Shown here one piece after another: positions 23,205 through 34,765 of a DNA stretch of 64,000 nucleotides. Each line of letters opens with the position of its first letter. Positions within the stretch are counted from its first letter, which is position 1. The position numbers and the translations under genes were made by a program. Location of the stretch: the NCBI GenBank assembly GCA_022695795.1, contig MU404063.1, positions 124,001-188,000 on the forward strand, written 5' to 3'. The stretch comes from Biscogniauxia marginata. Taxonomy: Eukaryota; Ascomycota; Sordariomycetes; Xylariales; Xylariaceae. The notes under the pieces were generated by a model. That model saw only the letters and a list, made by a program, of their open reading frames with translations, was not told the DNA's origin and searched no databases.

Positions 23205-24708
23205 ATGACGAGACTGAATCTTGGAAATATCAACCCCCACGTGGTCGAGGCCAAGTACGCCGTGCGCGGCGAGCTGGCCGTCAAGTCGGAGGAATACCGC
23301 GCCAGGCTGCGAAGAGGCGACAAGAGCTTGCCCTTCTCTGAGGTCATCAGCGCCAACATCGGCAACCCCCAGCAACTCGACCAGAAGCCCATCACTTTCT
23401 TCCGCCAAGTTCTGAGTTTGCTCGAGAACCCAAAGCTCCTAGAACATGAGGATGCCTTGTTGAATTCGCTTGGCTACAAGACCGATGTCATAGCACGCGC
23501 GAAGAAGCTCTTGCACGATGTCGGCAGTGTCGGTGCTTACAGCGCCAGCGCAGGTGTTCCCGCCATCAAAGAGAGTGTTGCAAAATTTCTCGAGGGTAGG
23601 TTTTAAGTTGATTCGTGATGTTGGACTTGGCTTACTTTGCTAACTCGTCACACTAGCACGCGACGGATTCGCCGCCGACCCGGCACACATCTACCTCTCG
23701 GCTGGCGCTTCTTCGGCTGTAAACACTCTCCTACACATCATCTGCGCCTCTCCCACCTCAGGTGTACTCGTCCCCATACCGCAATACCCGCTTTACACTG
23801 CCTCGCTCTCCATCCTGGACGCTACCTGCGTGCCTTATTACCTTGACGAGCATACACACTGGTCTACCTCACTAGACTCTATCAAGGAGGCTTACAATAC
23901 CGCCAAGGCCAATGGAACTGATGTCCGCGCCATTGTTATCATCAACCCAGGCAACCCCACTGGCGCCTCGCTGTCTGAGCAGGACGTCAAGTCTGTCCTA
24001 GAATTTGCAGCCGAACAGAATCTGGTCGTTATGGCCGACGAAGTATACCAGACCAATGTCTTCATCGGTACCTTCCACAGCTTCCGGCAGGCCTTGCTTA
24101 AGTTGCAGAAGGAGAACCCCGAGAAGTATGGCGACGTCGAGCTCGCCTCGATGCATTCCGTCTCGAAGGGTATGGTGGGCGAGTGCGGGCACCGTGGCGG
24201 CTTTTTCGACTTGATTGGGTTTGACAAGGAGGTCGAGGAGCAGATCTACAAATTCGTCTCCATCACCCTCTGCGCGCCTGTCATTGGCCAGTGCCTCGTT
24301 GAGATGATGGTCAACCCGCCCAAGCCCGGCGATCCGTCATATGAGCTCTATAACCAGGAATACAGCGGCATCTATAACGGGCTCAAGCAGCGGGCTACCG
24401 CACTGTACGAGGCGTTCGAGGAGATGGAGGGCGTCGAGTGCGGCGAACCCCAGGGCAGCATGTACATATTCCCGACAATCCATGTGCCCCCCAAGGCCGC
24501 CGAAGAGGCCAAACGTGAGGGCCGCACCCCTGATGAGTTTTACTGCATGCGATTGCTCGAGGCCACAGGGGTGTGCGTCGTACCTGGCAGCGGCTTCGGC
24601 CAGAAGGAGGGTACCCTTCACTTCCGCACCACCTTCCTTGCCCCCGGCACCGAATGGATAGGCCGTCTCAAGAAGTTCCACAGCGAGTTCATGGCAAAGT
24701 ATCAATAA
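23205..24708 (+). CDS. Alanine aminotransferase
   Basis: Model join(23205..23595,23657..24708), 480 residues, one intron of 61 bases. This class I PLP enzyme interconverts alanine and 2-oxoglutarate with pyruvate and glutamate. Signatures: LGNINPHVVEAKYAVRGE at the start, 'SANIGNPQQ', 'YSASAGVPAIKESVA', 'IINPGNPTGASLS', 'MADEVYQTN' and the PLP lysine (about residue 304) in SVSKGMVGECGHRGG, the family's hallmark. The C-terminal 'PGSGFGQKEGTLHFRTTFL' carries the substrate-binding arginine. Length and order fit the yeast Alt1/Alt2 family. The frame remains open upstream to 22956 and includes a basic, serine-rich stretch (SSRRSF) like a mitochondrial presequence, so both cytosolic and mitochondrial forms are possible; the start chosen is the one that begins at the conserved fold. 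Confidence 0.95.
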
Positions 24709-25433
24709 CTGGAGAACCCTTCAAAGATATTACCAATAGACAGTAGGAAGTTTTAGATCGGCAATGAAGTTTTGTTCACTTGGCATGCCATTTATTGGTA
24801 TGATAAGAGTTTGGCATGCATGGTATGGCATAAAATCGGGTTCTGATCATTTACGAAAGAGGACGCGAGCGGATAATTTTTTTTTCTTCTTTTTCGCGCG
24901 GTGGTGGTTAGAGAGCGTATTATGTCGGGAGTAGCAAATGGACATGTAACCCTATCCCCCCATCTGGGCACCAAACGGTTTCCCCGAGCGGAAGCAATAC
25001 ATATAGAAAAGAGCATTCATTGTAGGTGTGTGAACTATAGGAGGTAGGTTAGACCTAAATCATGAGGGGGAATAGACAAGAGAAAAGAAAAAGAGCAAAT
25101 CACAACTCCATTGTAAAGATTTAAAAAGGAAAAAAAAGGAAAAGAAAAGGAGACAATATAACATCTCTACTTCATCTCACAACCTCTTGAAATTGTTACA
25201 CTTTCTTATTTGGCTTATCTATGTGCACATAATCGCAACTCTTTATTTCTTACTGCCTTTTAAGGCGTGCGGTCGGTCGGGTCAGGGTTTCGGAATTGGC
25301 CCCGTTGATTAAGCCCCCTTTTCTTTTCTTGGGGGGTTTCCTTTTTCCGGCGATTAGGTACCTAGGTAACTTCAACGTCTCCCTCCCCCCCTTTCCCCTT
25401 CCTCTTCTCTCGGCTCAACACTAAGTAAGTAAT
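24709..25433. other. Convergent 3' regions
   Basis: Spacer between the 3' ends of the aminotransferase and rpn7 genes. It has A/G-rich tracts (25080-25160) and a TAGGTACCTAGGTA palindrome near 25355-25368. No gene is seen. Confidence 0.5.
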
Positions 25434-27104
25434 TTACGCCCTCTCGCTTCCCCGGAGGCGTACGGCCTGGCCGTACTTCTGGAGCTTGGTGATCAGCTGG
25501 TCGCCCTGCTTGACGACGTCCTGGTACTGCTTGTTCTTGTCGTCGGGGCGGTTCGTCTCGATGACGCCCTTGCCCGTCACGCGGTCGATGGTGCAGGGGA
25601 TGCGACCACCGGCGATGAACTTGGCAAGGTCACTGTGGTAGTTCGGGTCAGTTCAAAGTTTTATTGAGGGGGGGGAGGGGTGGCGATCTTGAGGGAAGAA
25701 GAAGAAGTATGTAAGATATATAGATGATGAAGTAAAAACATACCGATCCAAGAAATCGACGGTGACACCGAAGTCGTTGGCCATGCTCTCGAGCCCGACG
25801 ACGCGGTAGCTCTGCAGCAGCTGCTGGTAGGCACGAAGGCGCATCTCGCGGATGAACCAGCCCTTGTGCTCGTGCAGGTAGCGGTCCTGCGTTAGGAATT
25901 GCTCCTCGACGAGGGCGAGCGCCTGGAAGAAGAGCTTGTAGTGGCCGTTGTACAGGCTGTTGACGAGCTGCGCGAGCGACGAGAAGTCGATGGCCATCTC
26001 GGTCTCTGGCTGGTCGACGCCGGTGCCCAGCGTGGTCAGATTGACGACAGTGGCCTTGGTCGGGGCGCCGCCTGCGCCCGTGCTGCTGGTGTCCTTAGCA
26101 TCCTGCATCTCGGCATCTTCGGCCCCGGGGCCAGCCGAGAGGGCGCCCGAGAGCGCCAGCAGCTTGTCGTCGCCGTCGGCGCCCAGGATGGCCTTGATCT
26201 CGGGCGCGTCGACGACCTTGCTCTTGAAGTCTACCCTCTTGAGCGACACGGAGCCGGCGAGCACCGAGTAGACGACGAGGCTCGAGTATGTGCACAACTC
26301 GTAGCTAGTGAAGGTGGAAAGGGAGTCGAGGAGCAGGGGGGCGGCGAGGTTGTAAGATCGGACGGTCAAGAGATGCAGGCCCTCGTAGGCTTTTAGGCGG
26401 TTACGACGGTCCCAGTCACCTCCGCTGTCGACGAGTGTCTTCGCCCGCGCAACGTGCTTCTTTACTAGTGACTTCTCACCGTAGAACAGACCCATCCGGA
26501 TTATAGCGAGGACGAGGTCGATCTTAGTGCCCAGGATGCCCGTCTTCTCAAACACGTCTTCGTAGGCTGCTATCGCCTTGTCCTATGAGGGGTATCAGCA
26601 TTGGCCCAACCCACAAGATAGACAGCATGGTTTATGACATACCTTTTCGCCGATCTTAGCGAAGAACTCGGCGCGCTTCCCTCTCGCGGCCATAATCTCC
26701 GTGTCGCCAGCCTTCTCGACAGCCTCATCCTCCTCTTTCTGGAACTCCTCTAGTTCCTTGTCGTTCTCGGCCTTGAGCTTCTGGTAGACCTCCTCATCCC
26801 AAGGTAGGGTCGGACCCGACGTCGAGCCCTTGGTGGCAATCATGCCGGCAGCGCTCGGTTTCCGGCCGGTGGGCTTGTGCTGCGCCGATGCTGACGTCGT
26901 TTCCCCGGTGGAGTTTAGAATGCCTTCAGTCGGGTGTGCAAGATACTTGTACAGCGGGGCCATCTTGTGCTCGCTGATGGCATCTTGTAAGCTCTTTAAG
27001 GCGGCTTGCTGAGCAGGTCGGGCGGCGTATGGGTTCGTGATGGTGAAGACATGCTGGGCCAAAGGTAGCAATGGCCATTTGGCGTACTGCGGATCCGAGC
27101 CCAT
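25434..27104 (-). CDS. rpn7: 26S proteasome regulatory subunit Rpn7
   Basis: Model complement(join(25434..25632,25744..26582,26643..27104)), 499 residues with two phase-consistent introns. Rpn7 (PSMD6) is a PCI-domain scaffold of the proteasome lid, needed for lid assembly and for joining lid to base. Seen here: an N-terminal helical region, a charged stretch 'ELEEFQKEEDEAVEKAGDTE', the family core 'GDWDRRNRLKAYEGLHLL' and STFTSYELCTYSSLVVY, then a PCI domain (about 320-460) with 'LREMRLRAYQQ'-like helices and a winged-helix end 'DLAKFIAGGRIPCTIDRVTG'. An Ala/Gly/Asp-rich insert (about 285-330) between the core and the PCI domain is longer than in yeast. The gene is divergent from the cap methyltransferase. 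Confidence 0.95.
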
Positions 27105-27697
27105 GTCGAGTATGAAGTCGGGTATTAGTGGACGGCAAAGGATAGAATTGGTAGCGTCAGCCCTAAGTATGGCTCGTTAGACTAGGCCGCGTTCTTCGTG
27201 GGTCGCGTTAGATGCGGTATGGGTATACTGGAAGAGAGAAGGTCGGGAGGCTTCGATGGTGAAGGTGAAGCTCCAGAATGTTTGGAGCTCTGCTTGTTTG
27301 CCGAAAGTGCAGGCGATTTGGAAGCAGCTGCAGGCGACCAAAGGTGGACGTAACTTCTCAGCAACCCGAGACAAGAGACCAATCACAGGGTGGCATGTGT
27401 GGGCCTATTTGAGCCTCAAGGTACGTACCTTCGCTCTGCGCTAAGGTACATTCGGCTTAGCAGTAGCCCAGCTCTCCAGGTCCACATGCCTCAGCTAGAC
27501 TAAGATCCAACTTACACTCCTCGACACGCAACACTTGACTTCCCTCGTGGCGCTCTCTTTATTTATCTATTACAGATCTGCAAAGCCTGCTATCGCGAGC
27601 ATAGTAGTCTTACATTCATCCGCTTCTTTTCCTGATACTTGCAGAACAACCCAAATACACCTTCGCAATTAGCGACTTGCTCCTTTCGTCACCCACA
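27105..27697. promoter_or_regulatory. Bidirectional promoter, rpn7 / cap methyltransferase
   Basis: 593 bases separate the two divergent start codons, so both housekeeping promoters lie here. CT-rich tracts occur on the methyltransferase side (27520-27680). I see no clear TATA box. Confidence 0.6.
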
Positions 27698-29176
27698 ATG
27701 GCAGACGACAATACCGAGGAGCTCCCCCAGCCCTTCGATGCAAAGCGACTCGAACCAGCCAAAAAACGCAAGCACGCCGACTCTCCCGTTGCTAACGACA
27801 CGAGGCAACGCGACGGCATGCCTCCAATTGATGAGCTACCCCAGCCATTCGATGCGAAGAAGCTCGAATCCGCCAAGAAACGCCAACGCTCCACGTCGCC
27901 ATCCGAACAACCGCGCAAGCTCAAGCGACCAGGCCAGCGGGCACGTATCTCTAGCAACGAAGCCAGCTCCATACGTCAGCGACAGGAGCAGCGCGAGCGG
28001 GAAGCTCAACAGGCCGCCGCCACCGCCGCTACTCTTGAGCAAAGAGGGATCAACGATATCGTGCGACAACATTACAATGCTGTACCGGAGAGGGGTCGAG
28101 ACTGGAGGAAGACGGGCAGCAGGATCAAGGGGCTGCGCGTCTTCAACAACTGGGTCAAGAGCACTCTGATCCAGAAATTCTCTCCGGACGAGGACCATAC
28201 TCCCGGCGCACGCCAGCAAGGCCGGGACATGGCCGGTGCTTACGGAAACGAATTGATCGTTCTCGATATCGGATGTGGCAAGGGTGGTGATCTTGGGAAG
28301 TGGCAGCAGGCCCCCCAGAGGGTACAGCTCTACGTCGGATTAGATCCCGCTGATATTTCCATTGATCAGGCGAAGGAGCGATACCGTAGCATGAGCCACC
28401 GCCCCGGCGGTGGTCGTGGTGGCAGGGGCGGCTTTAGGGGAGGGCGCCAACAACACCTATTTGATGCGCGGTTTTACGTCAAAGACTGCTACGGCGAATC
28501 GATTGGTGACATAGATGTCGTGCGCCAAGTTGGTTTCGATCCTTCGCCCATGGGTAGGAGCGGCTTCGACATCGTCAGCATGATGTTCTGTATGCACTAC
28601 GCCTTCGAAAGCGAGGAGAAGGCTCGAATGATGCTCCAGAACGTGTCGAGCGCACTCAAAAAGGGCGGCCGCTTCATTGGCTGCATACCAAACTCGGACG
28701 TGATCGGCGACCGAGTCACCAAATTCAACGAGCGCATCGCGGCGAAGAAGAGCGGGTCGGCAGAGGAGAGTGGACCCGTAAGTGACGACAAGGAAGAGGG
28801 CGAGGCCGAGGAGACGGCGGAGTGGGGCAACGAACTATACCGGGTTAGGTTCCCCGGCAAGACGCCCGAAGATGGAGTCTTCCGGCCGCCGTTTGGTTGG
28901 AAGTACAGTTTCTTCCTCGACGAAGCGGTTGAGGAGGTTCCGGAATATGTCGTCCCCTGGGAGGCCTTCAGAGCCATCGCCGAGGACTACAACCTCGAAA
29001 TGCAGTATCACCAAAGCTTCAGAGACATATGGGAAGCAGAGAAAGATGATCACACCCTCGGGCCTCTTAGCGAGCGCATGGGTGTACGTGAGAGGGGCAG
29101 AGGGCCGTTGCTGGTATCTCCGGAGGAGATGGAAGTTGCAAACTTCTACATGGCCTTCTGCTTCTATAAAGTATAG
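27698..29176 (+). CDS. abd1: mRNA cap guanine-N7 methyltransferase
   Basis: One exon, 492 residues from the ATG at 27698, chosen because its CACAATGG context is better than the in-frame ATG seven codons upstream and it begins the conserved acidic start. The enzyme transfers methyl from SAM to the cap guanine in the nucleus. The N-terminal 120 residues are charged, with a duplicated motif ELPQPFDAK and basic KKRK runs. The catalytic domain begins at FNNWVKSTLIQKF and has the SAM loop VLDIGCGKGGDLGKW (about 188-202), 'YVGLDPADISI', 'FDIVSMMFCMHYAFE' and 'GGRFIGCIPNSD'. A Gly/Arg-rich insert (about 233-248) follows the 'QAKERYRSM' helix; an acidic insert (about 355-370) precedes the C-terminal lobe. 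Both are usual in Pezizomycotina. Confidence 0.95.
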   Translation: MADDNTEELPQPFDAKRLEPAKKRKHADSPVANDTRQRDGMPPIDELPQPFDAKKLESAKKRQRSTSPSEQPRKLKRPGQRARISSNEASSIRQRQEQREREAQQAAATAATLEQRGINDIVRQHYNAVPERGRDWRKTGSRIKGLRVFNNWVKSTLIQKFSPDEDHTPGARQQGRDMAGAYGNELIVLDIGCGKGGDLGKWQQAPQRVQLYVGLDPADISIDQAKERYRSMSHRPGGGRGGRGGFRGGRQQHLFDARFYVKDCYGESIGDIDVVRQVGFDPSPMGRSGFDIVSMMFCMHYAFESEEKARMMLQNVSSALKKGGRFIGCIPNSDVIGDRVTKFNERIAAKKSGSAEESGPVSDDKEEGEAEETAEWGNELYRVRFPGKTPEDGVFRPPFGWKYSFFLDEAVEEVPEYVVPWEAFRAIAEDYNLEMQYHQSFRDIWEAEKDDHTLGPLSERMGVRERGRGPLLVSPEEMEVANFYMAFCFYKV

Positions 29177-29527
29177 GTGTCATTGTCCAGAAAGCCCCTT
29201 AGACATCTAATGCCAATATGATTGAGAGCCAAACGGATTCGAGCGCGATATACCTACCTTAGATTCAAATTACTTTGGACTCGTGGCAACGACCCACCAC
29301 AGGTGTCGTCTTTTGCATGCAATGCGCTCCACATACTTCTGTGCATGCCAAGGTCCACCCTACGGTCAAATGCCTGCCTTCTATGAGCAACCTCACGGCG
29401 AAGATGAAATAGAAACACCCCCAAAAAAGAAAACATATCTATATTAGCAAGGGGACAAACCCAGTACGTAGACTAGCTAGTCTCCAAAAACATTCTAAGA
29501 AAATTGACCAGGGTAGCAACGATAGTG
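29177..29527. other. Convergent 3' region
   Basis: Spacer between the 3' ends of the cap methyltransferase and the small unknown gene. No gene is seen. Confidence 0.5.
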
Positions 29528-30151
29528 TCAATACTGGGGAGTGCCGTCAGGCCTGTACTTCTTAGCCGGCCACTCATAAACACGGTCTTCGTTTTCCCAT
29601 CGCTTGCTGCCGTCCTTGTCAATATACTTCTCCGTATGATGTGTAGACCCCTCCTTCTGGGTGAAATCAACGTAGGTGTCCGCCGTCTACGTAAAAAAAG
29701 GAATTCATATTAGGTATTATCATCATTATCAAGAATCATCAGGGCCGGTGGGTTTAAAATTAAAATAAAACCACCCCGCGTCTCCGCCGGGGGCGGGAGG
29801 GATAAGCACCAAACATACCTGCGTCCCGATGGAGCGACTCCCCGGCGCCGTGTCCTTCTGGTAGAAGGCGTTGTGGTTGCCCACGTAGGCGTCCCTGGTA
29901 GGGCGGACGTGCGGCACCATGGCGTCGGTCTCCTTGTTGACGTAGTCAACCGTGCTTACCTGCGCCCCGGCGTCCTTCGTCTTGGGCTTGGGCTTGGGCC
30001 TGGGCTTGGCAGCACTCGCTGCGGGCGCGGCCAGGGCGGTCCGCGATGAGCTCGGGGTGGAGGTGGAGGTGGAGGTGCTGGGGGAGCGGCTCGCGCGCTG
30101 TTTACCCTTACCCTTATCCTTGGAGCTACTGGGTTTATTGGGCGAAGGCAT
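29528..30151 (-). CDS. Small conserved-looking protein of unknown function
   Basis: Model complement(join(29528..29686,29819..30151)), 163 residues, one intron (29687-29818, 132 bases, GTATGT to TAG). Residues 1-65 are low complexity: Ser/Lys-rich, a SerThr run and a KPRPKPKPK run, suggesting a disordered or nucleic-acid-contacting tail. Residues 66-163 look folded, with 'TVDYVNKETDAMVPHVRP', 'YVGNHNAFYQKD', 'TQTADTYVDFTQKEG' and a terminal RVYEWPAKKYRPDG, rich in Tyr, Asp and Lys. I recognise no named domain. Codon use and clean splice logic support a real gene. The ATG at 30151 follows a clean 5' region. Confidence 0.7.
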
Positions 30152-32933
30152 TTTGCTTTTATACGAGCTCGTCGCTGTGTGTATGCTTCTCTGGTGGTAT
30201 ACGCTTTTGGGCGTTTGGGGTTAGTTGCATGGTTTTGGATTCCTCGGAGAGGGAAGAGGTTGCGAATTTATTGTATTGGTTGGAGCTTTTTATACTCGCT
30301 TCCTTCGACCCTCGTGGACTCGTTAATGTATGTAGTATGGCTCATATTGTGTCCATGTAGATACATAGTCAATATAGACATAGACACGCTATAATTTGTT
30401 ATCTCACGAGTGTAGGAGTCATTATTACCTTCCGACTTGTCCCAGACTAAGTGAATTAGGTATATTAGCCCTGAGCTGTGAGTAATTACAATACCAAGTT
30501 GTGGAAGTCAACCGGGAAATCGATTAACCAAACATAACGCCTGCTAACTCTCATACATTGAGTTTTAGACTTTCTCGTCGACGAAAATCTAGTTTAGTTA
30601 AATTCAGGAATACAGCATTCCCTATTATGCAGTGCCATACTTTCCTAGTAGTTTGGGGGTTACATAGTCCTTTCGTGATTAATTAACCGAACATATAAAG
30701 CTAGTAATGTCCCGAGATGATGGCAGTGCTGTAAAATAATATCCTTCGAGACCGAACTTTCTACAGGTGCACCTCTTCCTCCACAGATACCCACCACCCT
30801 TGAATATCAAGATGGACACGGTGGACTCGCAGGATGCCGAGTCATCTGCTTGGGACCACGTGCTGTTAGACAACGAGCCGTGTGACGAACGTCGTGTTAT
30901 GTAGGGGCTTAGCCTACGATATGTCGTGGCTCGTGGCGGTGTGAACACCGGATATACGGGTGCTCGTCAGACATTTTTGGGTGTAAATCTGCCGTCTATC
31001 CGTGCACCTTTACATAGTTCTAGATCTTTGCACAACAACGAAGATTATCACCTAACCCTGAAGCAGGCCTGCATCGTGACACTTGGCCTCCTAGAAAATA
31101 CTACCTAGCCTCTGTCGCTATGCAGTTAATACACGTGGACTATGGGTCCCATAATAAAGATAGAGACGTGTAGGACTACTTGTAACCCACTATGAAGGTA
31201 ACCTAGCACACTGATTTGTCACTTTAGTGATTAAGGTCTTGAGTTTCCAATTTCTGTTTATCAGGCGAGGTTTTTTATAAAGCTATTTTGCTCGATAGGG
31301 TAAGCAGCTCAAGGCAGCAAGTTGTCAACCAGTTGTGAAACGGTGGTTCTCTTGATTCGAATTCCTAAACCTCTCCCAGCAACAATCATTTCTCGCCTGT
31401 ACCTAAACGTGTTGTATTATGACTGGAAAACGTATGTGGTTGCAGTAGAGATTGTTCATATCTGTATCAGAGACAGCATAATGCGTATCTGTGGCACGAC
31501 GATACAGTTAGCATGGAAAGAAATGAGACGAAGTTGAAGCTATTTCTTGCAACGGTTGTAAGATGAGTATATAGCATCACCACTTATCCAGTATTTGCTG
31601 CTGGCGCCAAGAAGTTGATACATGATTAGGCGACCAGTATCGGTTCCCCTGTTGATTCACTTGCAGATTCCAGCCAATTTCTAATACTACCCACCTGCTT
31701 TCAAAGCATGGTTCGATTGGCATTGGGCCATGTTCAGACGCAAAGGATAGGGGTTGAGTCAGAAGTGCGGTACATGAGCTTGTTTAGAGGTTTGGCATCT
31801 GTACGCTCCTAACCAAACCCCAGTCCCATGGCCTGGCCAGACTATACAATGCTGCATTATGGCATATATTAAAAATGCACAGACAGGTCATTGTAACGGT
31901 CTGCAAGTAACTGTCGATATGCAGTAATACTATATCCATCCCATGATTTGGAATTGGTTTATCGATCACCGAACCCAGAACCAAACTTCTCCCCTTGAAA
32001 CTACCAAGACAGAACCAAAAAACGAAACCCTGTTGTTTTCCCTGGTTTCTTCCCCATTATTAGTCTCAAAATGCCTATAGCCGTCTGGGAGATCAACATA
32101 ACATGCCTACGCTACTGTCATTGCGCACAGACCAAACGCCTTTCCCTCCCTGGGTCCGAAAACCAACACCATAACTAAAGCCTAGAGATATATCGAAGCG
32201 TGCCAGGTACGGTGTGTCAATCGGAAGAACCTCGATGCCGTGCAGGGTACTTCGGAAAACGTTTCAATCCCGAAGTACCTAGAGCGTACATGTTTGAACC
32301 TGCGTCTTCAACCGTTGTCGATGGATGCTCGGCCTCATACTACTATCCGCTGGCTCACCAAATGAAACGTAGGTATGCACATCAGTCTCCACTGTGTATA
32401 ACCCACACTGGGGCCGCCCATGTCGATGCCCAGCTTGAGCTTGGGGATCAATTACGCTGCCTGCCGGCCACGGATGTCCACCTTACATAAGTTGTAAGAT
32501 ACGCTTTGTCAGCCTGCAAGCAGCAGTGAAGTCTCGTGCACAGATGTTTCCTCGAGACTGCTCTCTTTGGGTGTAGGCATCCCATGTTTGTCCTTTCGGC
32601 CTCTGCTGGGGCTCTGTTGGGGCTCTGTTGGGGCTGCAGAACTTGTTAGTGCAGCAAGACTTCGACGTGCACTAACGCCATCACAACACGAACAAGGATG
32701 CGTCTATTTTTTTCTTAGCTTTATTGTTAGTGAAATAGTATTGTGTCTGTGTTGTTATGGTGTAGTAATCGTCCGAAGTGGATTTCAGTATTTGGACTGA
32801 ACTCATCCCCGGGCCGTTTCAAATGGTCTCCATACCGGCTTCTTGGAAGATACCGATGCCCGAAACCTAGTCCACGCATGAAACCTCTAGTTAGGCTTGA
32901 CCAGAGTACCCACAGGATTTGATCGATAGTCGA
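30152..32933. other. 2.8 kb intergenic region
   Basis: Frames are short, overlapping and without motifs. A triplet of near-identical GGGGCTCTGTT units lies near 32605-32635. No gene is supported. Confidence 0.4.
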
Positions 32934-32942
32934 ATATATATA
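32934..32942 (+). promoter_or_regulatory. TATA box of the FAD monooxygenase
   Basis: ATATATATA about 130 bases before the start codon. The leader that follows (32997-33034) repeats the word AATACTACAA three times. Confidence 0.5.
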
Positions 32943-33070
32943 CATGGACTTCATCGTACCTAAATTCATCCTTTGAGCAAATTCAAACTACGAACCAATA
33001 CTACAATACTACAACACTGCAATACTACAACACCATTATACATTACCATTACGGAAGATAGAACATTACC

Positions 33071-34765
33071 ATGGCCGAATCGGATTCAAACTACCATGAT
33101 AATGTCATCGTGGACGGGGTCCTTCGCTACCCACCATCGGGAATCAAAGTGCTGATTGTTGGTGGTGGAATCGCAGGCTTGTTCACAGCTATCGAGTGTT
33201 GGAGGAAAGGACATGAGGTGCAAGTGCTTGAGAGAGGATCTAGGATCTCGACTGCCGGTATGTTTACTGCCATGTTAACTATCAGTTTCACCTTGCAAAT
33301 TGACTGACCTTTCAGGTGATACTCTGGGTCTTGGACCCTCAGCCTGGGCCACACTCCAGAACTATCCTTCGATGCTGGCGGAGTATGACCAAGAAGCGAT
33401 GGATGTCCAGCAGATTTATTACGAACTCAACGGCCACCAGACAACAGGCAAGATTGAATTCGAGTGGAACAAGCCAGGTGTCGCCCAGCATGCGGCATAT
33501 CCACTGCGAATCAAGGGAGCCTGGGCTCGAAACGATCTCGCCAAGCTGTTGTTCGGCCAGGTCCAGAGACTTGGTATTCCTATCACTTGGAAAGTCAACA
33601 TCGTGAAATATGAAGACGACCCAGCTGCGGAATCCCCAAGGGTTATTGCTGCAGATGGAAAAACCTATTCCGGCGATGTTATACTAGCCGCGGACGGAAT
33701 CGGCACTAAGTCACACCAGCTCACGTTAGGCCACCCAGTTGAGGTGGAGGACACTGGCTATACCTGTTACCGGGTGATGTTTCCGGCAGCAAATCTAAGC
33801 GCTGCACCTCATCTACTCGAGGCTCTAAACAGCATCAAACGGCCTGAGTTGCGGGTTTACTCCGGGCCTGACTGCCATTGTATTTCAATTCTATCCAAGA
33901 AGATCATCAGTCTCGCAGTGACTGTGCCAGAGGTAAGTCAGCAACAGCACATCAGTGGTGTAGAGGCGCCTGAAGAAGTTTATACTGACACTGCTTATAG
34001 AAAGATGTCGATCGGGCTGAGGTCGAGGAATCTTGGTCGTCTAGTGCATCGGCTGATGATGTGCTCGCGGCTGTTGCCGGCGGTGTTGATGCGTGGGACC
34101 CATTGCTAGTTGAGGGTATTCGCAATACGCCGAAGCAGAGCATTATTCGATGGAAATTGTGTATGCGAGACCCACAACCAAAATGGCTCTCGGATAACGG
34201 CCGTATACTCCAGGTCGGCGATTCTGCGCACAGCTTCCTTCCGACCTCTGCGAACGGGGCTTGTACGGCCATTGAGGATACTCTGTCAGTGGCAGAGTGC
34301 CTACGACTGGGCGGCGGAAAAGAGGGAGCACGCATTGCGCTCAAGGTCCACGAGCTTCTGAGGTCAGTTCTCTTGCAGGCCCGGTTACGGGGCCCCGGCT
34401 TGTAAGCCAGGCAAATACTGACATTCTGCTATTGTAGATATCAACGCACTACGCTCATTCAACGGATCGGCTTTGAGAACCGCCTGCATCTTCACCACAA
34501 GACCGAGAATCTTGATGAGGGTGGGGAGCAAATCGTTTTCACGACAGGCAGGTGGCACTGGGGTCATAACTCCGAGAAGTATGCCACGGAGAACTTCGAG
34601 AAAGCGCGAGCACACCTAGAAACTGGTGCCCCCTTCGTGAATACCAACCTGCCACCCGGACACAAATGGGAGCAGTGGACTTTGGCCGGCGAAATTGCCA
34701 AGGAGCAAGCAGGCGACCTTCTCCCTGGCGACCTGAGGCAGAACGGCGACTGGGGCGTATTGTAA
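33071..34765 (+). CDS. FAD-dependent monooxygenase
   Basis: Model join(33071..33257,33316..33932,34001..34362,34438..34765), 497 residues, three phase-consistent introns of 58-75 bases. Group A flavoprotein hydroxylase of the salicylate hydroxylase/PHBH type. Landmarks: FAD Rossmann motif VGGGIAGL (31-37 region), the 'AADGIGTKS' DG motif, and the GD motif VGDSAHSFLPTSANG with Asp342 contacting FAD ribose. These enzymes hydroxylate aromatic or polyketide substrates with NAD(P)H and oxygen. The C-terminal 110 residues include 'HWGHNSEKYATENFEKARAH'-like segments typical of fungal secondary-metabolism members. The gene stands alone, with no synthase or transporter nearby, so no pathway is assigned. 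No stops or frameshifts. Confidence 0.92.

Noticed and set aside
25899..26396. 165-codon plus-strand frame
   Set aside because: Exact antisense of rpn7 exon 2; its composition mirrors the real codons.
29952..30224. Plus-strand frame with repetitive Leu/Gly/Val content
   Set aside because: Antisense shadow of the low-complexity head of the small unknown gene.
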